From: Benincasa hispida
Taxonomy: Eukaryota > Streptophyta > Magnoliopsida > Cucurbitales > Cucurbitaceae
Assembly (NCBI RefSeq): GCF_009727055.1
Contig: NC_052355.1
Location: forward strand, 4,408,210-4,472,209
Reading direction: 5' to 3'
DNA: 64,000 nt
The notes beneath the pieces are model-generated. The model had not been told where the DNA came from, did no database searches, and saw nothing but the letters and a program-made list of their open reading frames with translations. The first letter of the stretch is position 1. Each line of letters begins with the position of its first letter. This document shows positions 48,563 to 61,466 of this stretch, one piece after another. The translations under genes and the position numbers were made by a program.

Positions 48563-50254
48563 TGATGCATTATTTTATGCGATGAAATAATGGTAAGGAT
48601 TGCGTTGGTGGAAAATGCATTGAGCATGCAAGTTTTCTCAGTAAGATCCAAGTATAAATCCTACTGAGTTTCCTGGTAAGCCCAGGGTTGAACTCAAGGA
48701 CTAAGGAAAACACTATGCGATGGTAATTTATAGATCACTGTGCAGTAACAAATAAATCAAAGAGTTGGTTGGTTTGTTGTTTACAGTATAAAATGTATGC
48801 GGCAGAGTTAAGAAAAGAGTTAATATTACGAAAGATGCGATGAATATGTGGGGGAATGGGTTGAGAAGGGGTTTAGCTAACACTTCCTAGGATTTTGTTC
48901 ATGTTATGCGATCATGCTACACACATACAACAACAAATCATCTCTCAATGCAAATGCTACGACTTCTAGTTTTAGAACGCATGTGATGATGTCTATAGGA
49001 CTTACATCTAAGCCTCTATTCTTGTCTATGCGATGATGAATGACATACACACATACAAGCCAACCGCATATTACCATAATCTATCTCTAGGGTGCATGCG
49101 ATGCATGTTGGCAAACATAGCTTATCTCTAAGTCCCTATCTCTTGCTTATGCAGATCTAATCTTGCTTTCTTGAGTCTACATTCTAACCTAGCTCTCTCA
49201 AGACTTAGGTTCTTTCTTTAGACTCTCTCTCAAGTAGCTCTAAAGGGTGTTGGGCGCAACATAAGACAAGATGATTGCATGCAATGAAGATCCTAGGTCA
49301 TATTAGCTAAGTACTTCTCAACCCATTCGGTAGATTTAGCTACTCATACGTGTTTTAAAGAGAGTGAAAAAATGTAGATAAGAAAATTCCATTTTATAAA
49401 TATATAATCGAAGTACAGAATGACAATGCGGAATAAGAATAAAGAGCCTGGTGGCAATTTCTTGCTTCCCAAGGCTTTTACACTATTCTTCGCTACTCTG
49501 CTCAAAAGATAATCTTGCTATCGCAAGAGTCGACCCTCTCTCTATTTTTCCACGCTCCCTAGCACTCTCTCGAGTTGACCAGGATGATCTTCCGGCGTCT
49601 CTTCCCTTCTCTCGCTTCCACCTTCTAAGTATAAGAAACTAAGAACAAGGCTAAGTATCGTCTAAATGGTGAACTCTAGAAACTGGGCGAATTGAACGAA
49701 CTCTTTCACTGAAGCTGGCCTTTGGTATTTATAGAGCTTTAGGGTGAAAAGCTTCTTCTCTCTTATGATTGTACTGATGGGATGACATTAATTCTCTATC
49801 TGATGCGCCGAATAATTGTCACCGAAAAGTTGAGTGTACTTGCTACAGTAGGTTGTTAACGACTTGTCAACTTAATTTGGAATCGACCATCATCAGCTTT
49901 TTGTCCCATCATGATTTGTTAAGCTTTCACCCAGATGCACCCACCTTGATGTGCCGGCTCTACGCAGCCACCTTCTTGAGTAGATATTCGCGAGCGCAAA
50001 TGATCGCATAGCCTTGCGGTCACAATCTCTTAATGCACTCAGACGTTAATTTCTTCGGATCGCATTTTCGCCTTGCGTCAATGCATTTTCTGCATGAGAA
50101 TACATAAGTTAGCCGTTTTAATGCGATGGACGTATGCGATCGCAATGTTGTGAACTTGATGCTTTTGGACGCAATATTGTATATTTTTACCATCACAATC
50201 CTGCATTGTTTTATAACTTTGCACTGTAATAACGTGCATTTCTGCCCTTTATCA
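48563..50254 (-). mobile_element. Athila 3' LTR, reversed
   Basis: A 1,692-bp LTR on the minus strand from TGATAAAGGGCAG (50254) to GCATCA (48563), next to a purine tract at 50267-50255 ('aatttgggggtg'). It is the same subfamily as the solo LTR at 16920-18593. A TATA box lies at 49727-49734 on the minus strand. Confidence 0.88.
49727..49734 (-). promoter_or_regulatory. TATA box of the Athila 3' LTR
   Basis: Minus strand CTCTATAAATACC, the same place and context as 17431 in the solo LTR. Confidence 0.55.
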
Positions 50255-51450
50255 CACCCCCAAATTTAAACAATGCTTGTCCTCAAGCATAAACTAAAGA
50301 TTTCCTTTAGAAAGTCGACCACCTTCTCTTTCCTAGATTTCTCAAGGATACCTTATTCAAATCCTATGCACCAAAATCTCCTTAATTTTTATCTAGGTCT
50401 CTTTTTAAACTATTTCTAAAATTTAGGTACCGCAACTTTAACCTTCAAAAATACTTTACCAAATTCCAGGGCATCGCATGATTTATTTCATAAAAAAAAA
50501 CTTTTTCACTGGGGTATTGTCAAATGATTTTTATCCTTGCGTATTTTAGACATATTTTTTTTTCTATGACCTTGCGCTGATCCAAGTGCCTAGCCTTCAT
50601 TTTGGCTTGCCCCCATGTGTGTCATGCGTACATCCAACTACGAGCAAGGCACTCTTTCTCAGTCTAAACTCATGCCTATTTGGTAGTGGAGTTTCGATTA
50701 TTTATTTATGCATTGATCAAGATTCCTACCTTTGTTTTGGCTTGCCCCCATAGGTGTCATGCGGACATCCAACTACGAGTAGAATCCGATCGCAACGTTA
50801 TGATGATTTTTTTTGTAAGCTAAAAATAGCAAGGTCGAAAATGAATACTGCACCCTCAAATTTAAAATGCGGCAATGTTCTCATTACTAAAAGATTGAAA
50901 GAAGTCATGTGATGCTCTTAAGAAGTTTAGTAAATGGTCAGTTTGAAAGAAAGCTAGCAGACCACTAACTTCTAGAAATATTTCATGAGGTGACTGTACT
51001 AAAATTAAGTTGACTCTAGTATATACGAAAAAATAGAAGCATGTGTTTCATCATTGAAATCATAATTGGCAAAGAGAAATCATGCGATGACTTACTAAAT
51101 TAATCAATATTAAATGATTGCACCGACTAAAGAGGATGCGATGATAAAATTTTTAGAGTTAAAATTCGATGCGATAGTGCAAAATTTGGAAATAACGAAG
51201 TCAAGGAAAGACCAAATTTGCACTGTCGCCCGCATTATTTGTGGACGCATCCTGCTTTGCGGCGAACTGCTTTCTTTGATTGCAGTGACGAAATAAAGTA
51301 GTTGCTGTCTTCGTTCTGTGTAGCGCCTCCGCAATCGTTCACCTCTGATTCATTGCAAGGAAAACATTGAGATGGTCAAAATAATAATAAACAAAATTAA
51401 CAAACTCCATTTTTTTGTTTTTTTTAAACAACAGATAGCGAATGACAATA
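50255..51450 (-). mobile_element. Athila 3' internal noncoding region
   Basis: Noncoding sequence between pol and the 3' LTR, homologous with 39999-41356. It starts with the purine tract and a 'cttgaggacaagcat' block, and contains two copies of a motif of about 45 bp at 50596-50645 and 50731-50780. Confidence 0.7.
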
Positions 51451-54142
51451 CTAAAAGAGGATAGAAGATAAGTTCATGAATTTAGGATTTCAACGGATAC
51501 TTCACAAAACTTGCGTCCCTGATGAATTTGAATAGCCATGATTGCGTAGGGACCACCTACTTCTTTTTCATTCAGAGTTTCTCAAGTGTACGGAGGTGAC
51601 TTTGCGATTGCCAGTCTTCTCCACGATATATTTTCACTTGTTGCGCATGAACTTTTGAATATGGTTTGTTCTGTCGTCATTGGATAACTCCGACCCGCCA
51701 TAACGAGAATACCTACTCTGACTATGAAGGGTCCAGATTAATGTGACTTTAATTTCTCAAGGAAAGTCATAGCCATGAATTAAATAGTAAGACCTTTTGC
51801 CTGACTTGGAGATTCTTTTCCGCATAATTGTTTTGCGCGCTCTTTGTAGATATTTGTGTTTCTCGTATGCGTGAGTTCTTTTATTCCTCCAACTCGACCA
51901 ATTGAAGTTTCCTTGCTTCCTCTGCGGCGCATAAAGTCAAAGTTTAGCTTTTTCACTCGCCACAGTGCTTTTATGCTCCAGCTCGAGTGGTAAATGACAT
52001 GCTTTCCAATACCAACGCATACGGGGATATGCCTATAGGTGTCTTATAGGCGCGTCCAGCTTTGTCCAGCTTTGTCCATTCTACATCGTCCAGCTTTTTG
52101 CTCAATCTTTTCGTGAAGGCTTCCCCACCTTCTCTAGTATCAACTTGATCTCCCGATTTGACACTTCAACTTGACCATTTGTCTGTGGATGGTATGCGGT
52201 GACCACTTTATGGAGAATATTATATTTGCGCAGCAATTCTTTGACAGTGTGATTGATAAAGTGGGAGCCTTCGTCACTTATGATGGCATGTGGGGTGCCA
52301 AAATGAGTGAAAATATTTTTCTTTAGGAATTTGGAGACTACCGCTGCATTGCTTGCAGCGCATGCTATCACTTCTATCCACTTGGAAACATAGTCGACGG
52401 CTAACAAAATATATTTATGACATTCGATGGTGGGAATGGTCCCATGAAATCAATGCCCCAGAAGTCGAACAATTCCAGTTCTAAAATGATGTTCATGGGC
52501 ATCGCATGTTTCAATGAAATATTACCTGTGCGTTGGCATCGGTTACACTTCATCGCGTAGTCTCTTCCTTGAATAGTGTTGGCCAATAATACCCACTTTG
52601 TAATACTTTTGCTGCTGTGCACTGGCCTCCAAAGTGCCCTCCATAAGGCGAGTCATGACACTGTGATAATATGCGTTGGTGAGCAGCATTTGGAACACAC
52701 AGGCGCAGAATCTTGTCTGACCCCCTCTTATAAAGATTTGGCTCATCCCAATAATATGATCTGTATTCATGTCTGAGCTGCCTCTTTTGGTGGTCGGTAT
52801 AATATTTGGGAAATTGCTCGCAAACTAGATAATTTACCACGTATGCATACCATGGAAATTCTTCAATCTTAAATAGCTGCTTGTTTGGGAACGTTGCGCT
52901 CACTTTTGATTGATTGCGGTGAACCTCTGGATTTTCTAATCTAGATAAATGGTTCGCAACTTGGTTCTCCGTCCCTTTACGATCAATTATTTCCATATTG
53001 AATTCCTAGAGGAGGAGAACCCATCTAATCAATCTTGGCTTTGCATCTTTCTTTGTCATCAAATATTTTATCGTTGAGTGATCAGTGTGGATGAGCACTT
53101 TAGTTCCCAGCAAATAAGCTTTGAATTTCTCCAACACAAATATCACCGCAAGCAATTCTTTTTCTGTGGTGCTGTAGTTTGTTTGATCAGGATTCAAGGT
53201 TTTACTCGCATATGCGATGGGATGTAGAATTGTTTTTCTCTTCTGTGCCAGCATTTGTCCCATTGCATAACCGCTTGCATCGCACATTAATTCAAAGGGC
53301 AGTGTCCAGTCTGGTGCAATCAACACAGGTGCGGTCGTTAATGCCTACTTCAAAATTATGAATGCGTTAAGGCATTGGTCATTGAAGTCAAACTTTCTAT
53401 CTACCTCCATCAACGCACTCAGTGGTCGTGCAATCTTTAAAAAGTCTTTGACAAAACATCTATAAAAGCCAGCATGTCCCAAGAAGCTCCTGACAACCTT
53501 TACATTCATTGGAGGTGGGAACTTTTCAATCGTTTCAATTTTTGCCTTGTCCACCTCCAACTCGTCCCTGGAGACCTTGTGCCCAAGCACAATGCCTTCC
53601 TTCACCATGAAATGGTATTTCTCCAATTAAGCACGAGGTTCGTCTCCTCACATATTTTCAATATCTTCTCAAAGTTGTTAAGATAGACTTCGTACGTTTG
53701 CCCATACACAGAGAAGTCGTCCATTAATATTTCTACAGAGTTTTCGAGATATTCCGAAAAGATGGCCATCATACACCTTTGGAAAGTGCTCGGCACATTG
53801 CAGAGGCCGAACGGCATGCACTGAAACGCAAATGTTCCATACGGGCAGGTGAATGTGGTTTTTTCTTGATCTTCAGGAGCGATCATGATCTAGTTATAAC
53901 TGGCATACCTATCCAAGAAGTAGTAGAAGTCATTTCTAGCTAGGCGATCCAGCATTTAGTCAATAAAAGGTAAAGGGAAATGATCCTTCTTTGTTGCCAC
54001 ATTTAATTTGCGGTAGTCCATACAAATCCGCCATCCGGTGATGGTCCTTTGTGGTATTAGTTCATTATTTGCATTAGGGACTACCGTCATCCCTCCTTTC
54101 TTCGGCACGCATTGCACAGGGCTAACCCACGTGCTGTCAGCT
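51451..54142 (-). pseudogene. Athila-lineage Gypsy pol, truncated and broken
   Basis: Order on the minus strand from 54142: the start of reverse transcriptase with STWVSPVQCVPKKGG, WRICMDYRKLN and, at 53886-53700, DQEKTTFTCPYG, MPFGLCN and LMDDFSVYG. RNase H at 53326-53010 with [22 protein letters not shown] and [10 protein letters not shown]. Integrase zinc finger at 52730-52530 (H-x-H...CNRCQRTG). Integrase core at 52407-52110 with [16 protein letters not shown] and [11 protein letters not shown]. The C-terminal part to 51480 is very decayed. All residues expected at the D-D-E integrase site are visible. Several stops and frameshifts. The reverse transcriptase is cut at 54142 by the chromovirus LTR remnant, so protease and gag are gone. 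Confidence 0.9.
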
Positions 54143-54349
54143 ATCTAGTGTTGTAATGACTCTAAATATGTTATGTTTCTGAATTAATAAATTTTTGTCT
54201 AAAGACATTCCGCTGTATATAGTTTATATTTTGGTATCAGAGTTATTCCACAAGTGTTATTAGGCAGTAAGTGTCAGCTAAAGGGTTGATAACTACTACT
54301 GTCACGCCTTTTCTCAGGCTTAGAGGTTAGTTTAGGGTGGGGTGTGACA
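54143..54349 (+). mobile_element. Tekay-type chromovirus 5' LTR, last 207 bp
   Basis: Matches 61972-62178 of the 3' LTR, starting 'atctagtgttg' and ending GGGTGTGACA. The first ~2.7 kb of this LTR is missing. Confidence 0.85.
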
Positions 54350-54368
54350 GCTTGGTATCAAAGTAAAT
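54350..54368 (+). other. Primer-binding site of the chromovirus
   Basis: 'gcttggtatcaaagtaaat' just after the LTR end resembles the initiator-methionine tRNA site TGGTATCAGAGC with changes. Similar text repeats at 54420-54437. Confidence 0.6.
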
Positions 54369-54574
54369 GTTTACGTAAAACCTGGGAGAAGGTTGAGTAT
54401 AAAGTTTGGGTTGATACCAACTTGGTATCAAAGCAAAGGTATACGTAAACTTGGGAAATGTTTTAGATAGTTTAGTATTAAAGCATAAAGGTATTGGGTG
54501 AAAGAGAGAGTTCATGCATTAGATTAAGTCCCATAGATAAGTCCCTAACATGTGTACTTAATAATTAGGCAAAG

Positions 54575-57500
54575 ATGCTGAGGAGAAGTGGCAAGCGGAG
54601 CAAGCAGACTGAGGAGAGGAATGTTGACCTTACCAGCAGAGGTCCTGAAGTTAGACGAGACCCAGATCCGAAGGGGAAAAAAGTTAGAGACTCAGTAGAG
54701 TAGGAAGTGACTTCTGCAAATGAGTCGAGTACACCAAGGGTAGATATAGAACCCGAGATGGAGGATCGAGTATTTGATAGAATCACTCAAAGATTGGCGG
54801 CGAGTGTAGGATAAATTTAGAATGATCAAGAAAAGAAATTCGGCATCAAGAGGCTGAAAGCTTTAGGAGCCACGACGTGCGATGGAGCCACAGATCCAGT
54901 AGTTACTGAGATCTGGTTGGATTTGATTGAGAAATTTTAAGGTTATGAGGTGCCCTGAGGATCGTAAGGTCGAGTTAGCGGCATTCTTACTGCAGAAAGG
55001 GGCTGAGAAGTGGTGGAAAGTAATAGAGGCTAGAAGGAATAGTTCGGAAACTATGACTTGGTCTGAGTTCAGACAAGTATTTGAGGATAAATACTACCCG
55101 TTCTTTTAAAGAAGCAAAGAGGGTGGAATTCCTTAGGCTAACTCAGGGAGTAATATGGTTGCTGAGTATGAGCAAAGATTTACTAAGTTATCTCAGTATG
55201 CCCTTCCAATCATCGTGGAAGAGAAGGAGAGGTGTAGAAGATTTGAGAATGGCCTAAGAAGAAAAATACGTACACCTATTACCTCTACATCCAATTGGGT
55301 GAATTTCACTCAGTTAGTTGAGACCGCTATCTGAGTAGAGCAGAGTGTAGCGATGGAAGATGTAATCCAGCCAGGTGAAAGATAGTTTAAGATGCCTGGA
55401 GAAACGAGAAGTAAGAGATTTAGACCCTCGTTCTCTAGATAGTCAGGTATGAGGAATTTTGGAGGCACGAGCCAACAAAGTTCAGGTTGAAAGAGGTCAA
55501 AACCTGCAGCTTGAACAAGTGGTAGATCGGTATCAGGTCGTGCTAGCGAGTCAATAGCTAGTATAGGGAGGAAACCACTTTGTGTAAACTGTGGTAGACC
55601 CCATACAGGAGTATGTTAGGGAAACAGGAATGTGTGCTTCTAGTGCGGACAAATGGGGCATTTCAAGAGAGATTGTCCTCAACTAGGTCATTGAGCACAG
55701 AGTGAGCAAAGATGAGTTACGCATCCTAGAGTGATTGGAACTAGAGGTGAGGGATCTGGTGTAGCTAAGCAGAAAGGGGTAGCTGGACGATCCGAACAGC
55801 AATAGCAACAGTAGCAGCAACAGGGTAGAGTATACGCTATGACACACTAGGAAGCGGAAGAGGTTCCAGATGTCGTAACTGGTACGATAACATAATGTAA
55901 TCAATCCACTTATGCATTATCTGATCCTGGTGCTACGTATTCATTCATATCTAGCATGTGTGCATTACATATAGATAGGGTGCCTGAGCATATGAATGGG
56001 GATTTGTTTATCTCTATGCCTGTAGGAGATACTCTAGTTGTACATGAGTATTACAAGAATTGTGAAGTAATTCTTGGAAATCAGAGTTTTTGGGTTGACT
56101 TAATTCCATTAGAATTACTAGAGTTTGATGTTATCTTAGGTATGGATTTTCTAAGTAAACACTATGCTGCTATGGATTGTTTTAAAAGAGAAATAGTGTT
56201 TAGGAAACGAGGTGAAAAAGAAATAACCCTGGTGGGAAGTAAAAGAATACTTCCAGGGAGTTTAATATCAGCAGTAAAGGCTAGGAAATTGTTGAGTAAA
56301 GGATGTGAAGCCTATTTAGCATATGTAACAGTTTCACAGGATAAGAAACTGAGACCTGAGGATGTACCTGTGGTACAAGAACTCTTAGATGTATTCATTG
56401 AAGAGTTACCAGGCTTACCACCTGACAGGGAAATAGAGTTTACTATTGAGTTAGTTCTGGGTACAACACCTATATCCCAGGCACCATATAGGATGACACC
56501 AATAGAACTGAAGGAGTTAAAAGTTCAGTTACAGGAACTTGTAGATAAGGGGTACATTAGACCCAGTGTATTGCCTTGGGGAGCGCCAGTCTTGTTTGTT
56601 AAGAAGACAGACAGTACTCTTAGATTATGCATAGACTATAGACAGTTAAATAAGGTGACCATTAAGAATAAGTACCCATTACCTCGTATAGATGATCTTT
56701 TCAATCAGTTAAAGGGAGCCACAGTGTTCTCTAAGATAGATTTGAGATCGGGTTATCACCAGTTGAAGGTGAAAGACACTGATGTTCCAAAGACTGCATT
56801 CAGAACTAGGTATGGACATTATGAGTTCCTAGTAATGCCGTTTGGATTGACAAATGCTCCTGCGGTATTTATGGACTTAATGAATAGGATATTTCATCAT
56901 TATTTTGATTTTTTTATGATAGTTTTCATAGATGATATACTAGTGTATTCTAGTAGCGTAGAGAAGCACAAAGAACATCTTACAAATTATAAGGGAAAAG
57001 GTGTTATATGCCAAATTTAGTAAGTGTGATTTTTGGTTAAATCAAGTCATATTCCTTGGGTATATAGTTTTAGCTGATGGGGTTAGCGTTGATTCCCAGA
57101 AGATAGAAACAATAGTTAACTGGGAACGACCCCTGAATGTAACTGAAGTACGGAGTTTTTTGGGTTTAGCAGGTTATTATAGGAGATTCGTGGAGGGTTT
57201 TTCTAAGATAGCTCTACCATTGACAAACTTGACCAGAAAAGATGCGAAGTTTGAATGGCCGCCAGAATGCAAGCATAGTTTTCAGGTATTGAAACAAAGG
57301 GTAGTGTCAGCACCATATTAACTCTACCTACACCAGGTTAAGAGTTTGAGGTTTATTGTGATGCATCTCGACAAGGGTTAGGATGTATGCTGATGCAAGA
57401 GGGAAAGGTAGTAGCTTATGCTTCTCGACAATTAAAGAAGCATGAATGTAACTACCATACACATGATTTGGAGTTAGCGGCAGTTGTGTTAGCTCTAAAG

Positions 57501-59318
57501 TTGTGGAGATATTACCTGTTTGGTGAGCGGTGTCATATATTTATGGATCATAAAAGTCTAAAGCATATCTTTGATCAGAAGGAACTAAACTTGAGACAGA
57601 GAAGATGGCTCGAGTTGATCAAAGACTATGACTGTACCATTGACTATCACCCAGGTAAAGCAAATGTAGTAGCTGATGCTTTAAGTCGAAAAACCAGATC
57701 AACTAGAGCTAGTATCATTTCAGTGAAGGGTACACTGATTCATGAGTTGTATAATGCTTGGGCAGCATTATCAATCAGTCAAAAAGGAGGATTAGTAGCT
57801 TCATTTCAAGTGCGTCCTACGCTCATAGAAGATATTCTACGTGAGCAATTAAAGGATTCTGATTTTCAGAAGTTAACTGAAGAAGTAGATAAAGGATTGA
57901 GGACGGACTACCAATTAAGAGCTGACAGAGTGTTATTGAAAGAAGGTAGGATATGCGTACCTAAGAACTTAACACTTAAACAAGCTATTCTAGAAGAGGC
58001 ACATAGTTTGGCCTATGCTATGCATTCAGGCAGTATGAAGATGTACAGAGCATTAAAGAGATCGTACTGGTGGCCTGGTATGAAAAGAGAAATAGCAGAG
58101 TATGTTGACAGGTGCCTAATATGTCAACAAGTTAAACCAGAAAGACAGAGGTCAACAGGATTACTTAATCCACTCCCAGTACCAGAGTGGAAATGGGGGC
58201 ATATTACGATGGATTTCCTATTTGGATTACCTAAGACATCAGCGAGCTATGATGGTATATGGGTAACTGTGGATAGATTGACAAAAACAGTTAAGTTTTT
58301 ACCTGTTAAAGTTACTTATACCCTAGACCAATTAGCTAAGCTGTATGTTGATCGAGTTGTGAGTCAGTTTGGAGCTCTAGTTTCAATTGTATCAGATCGA
58401 GACTCTAGATTTACATCGAAATTTTGGCCTAGTTTCCAGAAAGCTATGGAAATTAAGTTAAATTTTAGTATCGCTTTTCATCCACAGACGGATGGTCAGT
58501 CTGAGCGGACAATCCAAACATTAGAGGACATGCTGAGAGCATGTATATTGCAATTTAAAGGCAGTTGGGATACGCATCTGTCATTAATCGAATGTGCGTA
58601 TAACAACAGTTACCATTCGAGTATCGGGATGGCACCGTATGAGGCACTATACAGTAGGCCATGTAGGACTCCAATATGCTGGAATGAAGTTGGTGAAAGG
58701 AAATTACTAGGCCCAGAACTTGTGCAACAGACATAAGACAGCGTTAAGATTATAAGAGATAATCTTAAGACGACTCGAGATTGGCAAAAGAGTTACGCTG
58801 ATAAGCAGAGAAGAGAATTAGACTTTGAAGTTGGTGATAAAGTATTTCTTAAGTTATCTCCATGGAAAGGAATACTCAGGTTTGGTAGGAAAGGGAAATT
58901 AAGCCCAAGATATATTGGACCTTACGAGATAGTAGAAAGAGTTGGCCCGATGGCATATCGATTGGATTTACCTCCAGAATTATCTTGTATTCATGATGTG
59001 TTTCATGTGGCAATGCTTAGAAAGTATGTGCCAGATCCTACCCATGTGTTACCTGAGCAACCATAACAGTTGAAAGAGAATTTGTCTTATGAAGAGGAAC
59101 TAGTGAAGATTTTTGACAGGAAGGAACAAGTTTTAAGGAATAATACAATCCCGTTGGTAAAGGTACTATGGCAAAACCATAGCATGGAAGAAGCAACGTG
59201 GGAAGCCGAAGAGCAAATAAAAAACAAGTATCCGCAGTTGTTTAATTTCAGACTTGTAGCGAAATTTCGAGGACGAAATTTTCATAAGAGGGAGGAAAAT
59301 GTGAACCCCAAATCCTAA
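54575..59318 (+). pseudogene. Tekay-type chromovirus gag-pol with chromodomain, broken
   Basis: gag from the ATG at 54575 with PEDRKVELAAFLLQKGAEKWW (54950) and a C-x2-C-x4-H-x4-C knuckle (55640-55680) whose first Cys pair is followed by a stop. Protease at 55905-55955 with an [11 protein letters not shown] motif in place of the usual D-S/T-G. A 354-codon ORF (55956-57020) carries reverse transcriptase with [28 protein letters not shown] and FIDDILVYS; a frameshift near 56990 leads to 57001-57321. RNase H and integrase lie in the 449-codon ORF 57387-58736 ([10 protein letters not shown], then H-H-C-C at 57990-58130, D-D-E core with VSDRDSRF and [10 protein letters not shown]). After one stop come the integrase C-terminal GPY motif and a chromodomain at 59110-59250 (VLWQNHSMEEATWEAEEQI), which in chromoviruses guides insertion to chromatin. 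About a dozen stops, most in gag. Confidence 0.93.
59286..59299 (+). other. Polypurine tract of the chromovirus
   Basis: 'aagagggaggaaaa' directly before the 3' LTR start TGTGAACCCC. Confidence 0.8.
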
Positions 59319-59584
59319 TTTCTCTACTTGAGTTTGTTCCCTACTAAGACTAGTGTGATGAGTAGGTTGATGTGCAAACTAGTGTGGAATGGTATAGGAA
59401 AGAGTGGGGATTTGAAGAAAAGAGGAAATTTGGAAGCTTAACTTTTGGGGCAAAATTTGGAAATTTGGCTAAGTATAAATTTTGTGTGTTGATGCGTTGG
59501 AAGGGTGGTGTTGATGCATTGAAAGAGTGGTTGGGGATGGTATGCGGCTGAAGGAAGAAAGATGGAGGTGATGCATTGGAAGAC

Positions 59585-60110
59585 AACGCCATGTGTTGAG
59601 CAGCCTCGGCCAGCACCCTGCCATGCGTCGAGCAGCCTTGGCCCAGCGCCCATAGCATGCATTGGGCAAGCCTCTGACCCAGATGCCTGCCCATGCCATC
59701 GAGTAGCTCGACCAGACGCCGCTTCCAATGCGTCTAGCGGGCAATGCCCATGCGTTGAACGCCTTGCGAGTAGCCATGTCGTTGTGTCGAGGTGCCCTGC
59801 CATGCAGCCAAGCGCGCAGCCCATGCGGCCAAGCAATGCCCATGTGGCAAGCGATGGCCCAGCATACGCCACCGCCCATGCGTCAAAATTGCATGCTATG
59901 CGCCGAAGCACCCAACCAAGCATCAAGGTGCCGCGGCAGCCTAAAGCAGCCAAGCACGCCCAATGCATCGAGCGGCTAGCACGCCCCAATGCATCGACGC
60001 CTAGCACGCCCATGCATCGAGCGACCAGCCTATGCAGCGCGCCTATGCGTTGGTGGCCAGCACCAGCGCCCATGCCAAAGCAAGCCGTACGATGCTACCT
60101 AGTGAGCCAT
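59585..60110. repeat. GC-rich degenerate minisatellite in the LTR
   Basis: Irregular copies of a unit around 'gcccatgcgtcgagcggcca' with many CpG, in an LTR and window that are otherwise AT-rich. It produces overlapping open frames on both strands (up to 221 codons) without known motifs. Confidence 0.7.
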
Positions 60111-60515
60111 GCCATCGAGGATGGATGTGTCACCATATGGTGTTTAGTGATGGTTAGCTCTTGCGTATGTCTAAGTTTGAATTTGATGGTAGTGATTTGG
60201 CTGCGTATGCGTTTGACGATAGGCTAGGGCATTGAGTATGGACCATGCGTTGAACATGCCAAGAGTGATGTAATACAAAGAATGAGATAATCAGGAGAAC
60301 ATTATCAAAACATCGTGTCTTTCTTGGGAGGAAACGCTTAAGCCTTAAAGAATTTGAAGGTTGGTGTATCAGGATTGGAGGCTCCATGAGTTTGGCAATG
60401 TGGGAGGAAGACACTTAGCTTGCGATGATCACAGCATTGCGTTGATGGGGTGAGAAGGAGACACTTGGCCATGCAACCAAGTAGGTGGTGTCAGCTCTGA
60501 AGAAGGTTTGGACGC

Positions 60516-60525
60516 CTATAAATAG
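60516..60525 (+). promoter_or_regulatory. TATA box of the chromovirus LTR
   Basis: 'gcctataaatagggcc' is a strong plant TATA box, 1.2 kb into the LTR. Transcription would be expected to start about 30 bp downstream. Confidence 0.65.
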
Positions 60526-61372
60526 GGCCAAAAGACTTCATTTTTAGATCAAAATTCAGAAATATCGTAAAAAGAGTGGGAGAGTTGAGCAAACCTTAAG
60601 TTGGAGCCAAATCCATGCGTTAGTCATAGAGGACGCATTGGACAGTGAGGTCTGAAGAGGATGCATCAACTTGGGATGAGAAGTTCTCCTAATTTACTTG
60701 TGTGTTTGGAGTGATTCCAAAACCACTTGAAATCTCTGAGAGTCTAGTTTTCAGAGTAGGGCTTCTGGAAGAAAAGCTCAAAGGGATTGGGCTGGAAACT
60801 GAGAAGAACACAAAAAGGTCAGGCTATCAGATAAGCTTGGGCCCATTTGAAGATTCTGTGATTTCGGCCAAACCATGAAGATTTATGAGTTCAACTTTTA
60901 GGGTAAGCTTCCTGAGACATTTTAGAATATGTTTGTAGAAGGAAGTATCTCAAAATAAGGTCCTGAATTACTAGAAATCTAAGCTGCAGGTTGAATCTGG
61001 ATTTTAAGGTGAAAAGGGAGCCCGTGGTAGAAAAGGGAGCTACTAGAGTGAAATGCTCCTAAGTAATCAAGGTGAGTGGCTAAAACGTTTAGACCAAAAC
61101 ATTTTCTTAAAATTTTTTATTACAACGTGTTATAGAAAGCATGTTTTAAAGAAGATTATTCTCATGCCAGCTAGTTTACAAAGTAATTTCCAAGCAAACC
61201 ATGAGTTATGATTTAAACGCATGCATGTGTGAGAAATTGTTGAAAAGCGATTTATATATGTTAAATATACTCAGAATGCATTACTACCTTTAAAGCCATG
61301 TATTTATATGTCTTATACTTTACATGCTTTAAAGAGAAAGTCATTTATGACTAGTTTTACTTAAAACGCGAT

Positions 61373-61466
61373 ACCGAAGGACATTTGAGAAGGTATCCGC
61401 CCAACTAGATACTGAAGGACATTTGAGAAGGTATCTATTGGTACTGAAGGACGTTTGAGAAGGTAT
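61373..61466 (+). repeat. Direct repeats 'gatactgaaggacatttgag'
   Basis: Three copies of about 30 bp, each '(g)ataccgaaggac(a/g)tttgag' then 'aaggtatc', spaced 30-37 bp apart within the U5 side of the chromovirus LTR. Confidence 0.8.

Noticed and set aside
59438..60227. Overlapping ORFs of 211, 136 and 221 codons on both strands
   Set aside because: They lie in the GC-rich minisatellite of an LTR where stops are rare by composition, have repetitive translations (Ala, Arg, Cys, Trp, His rich) and no known domain.
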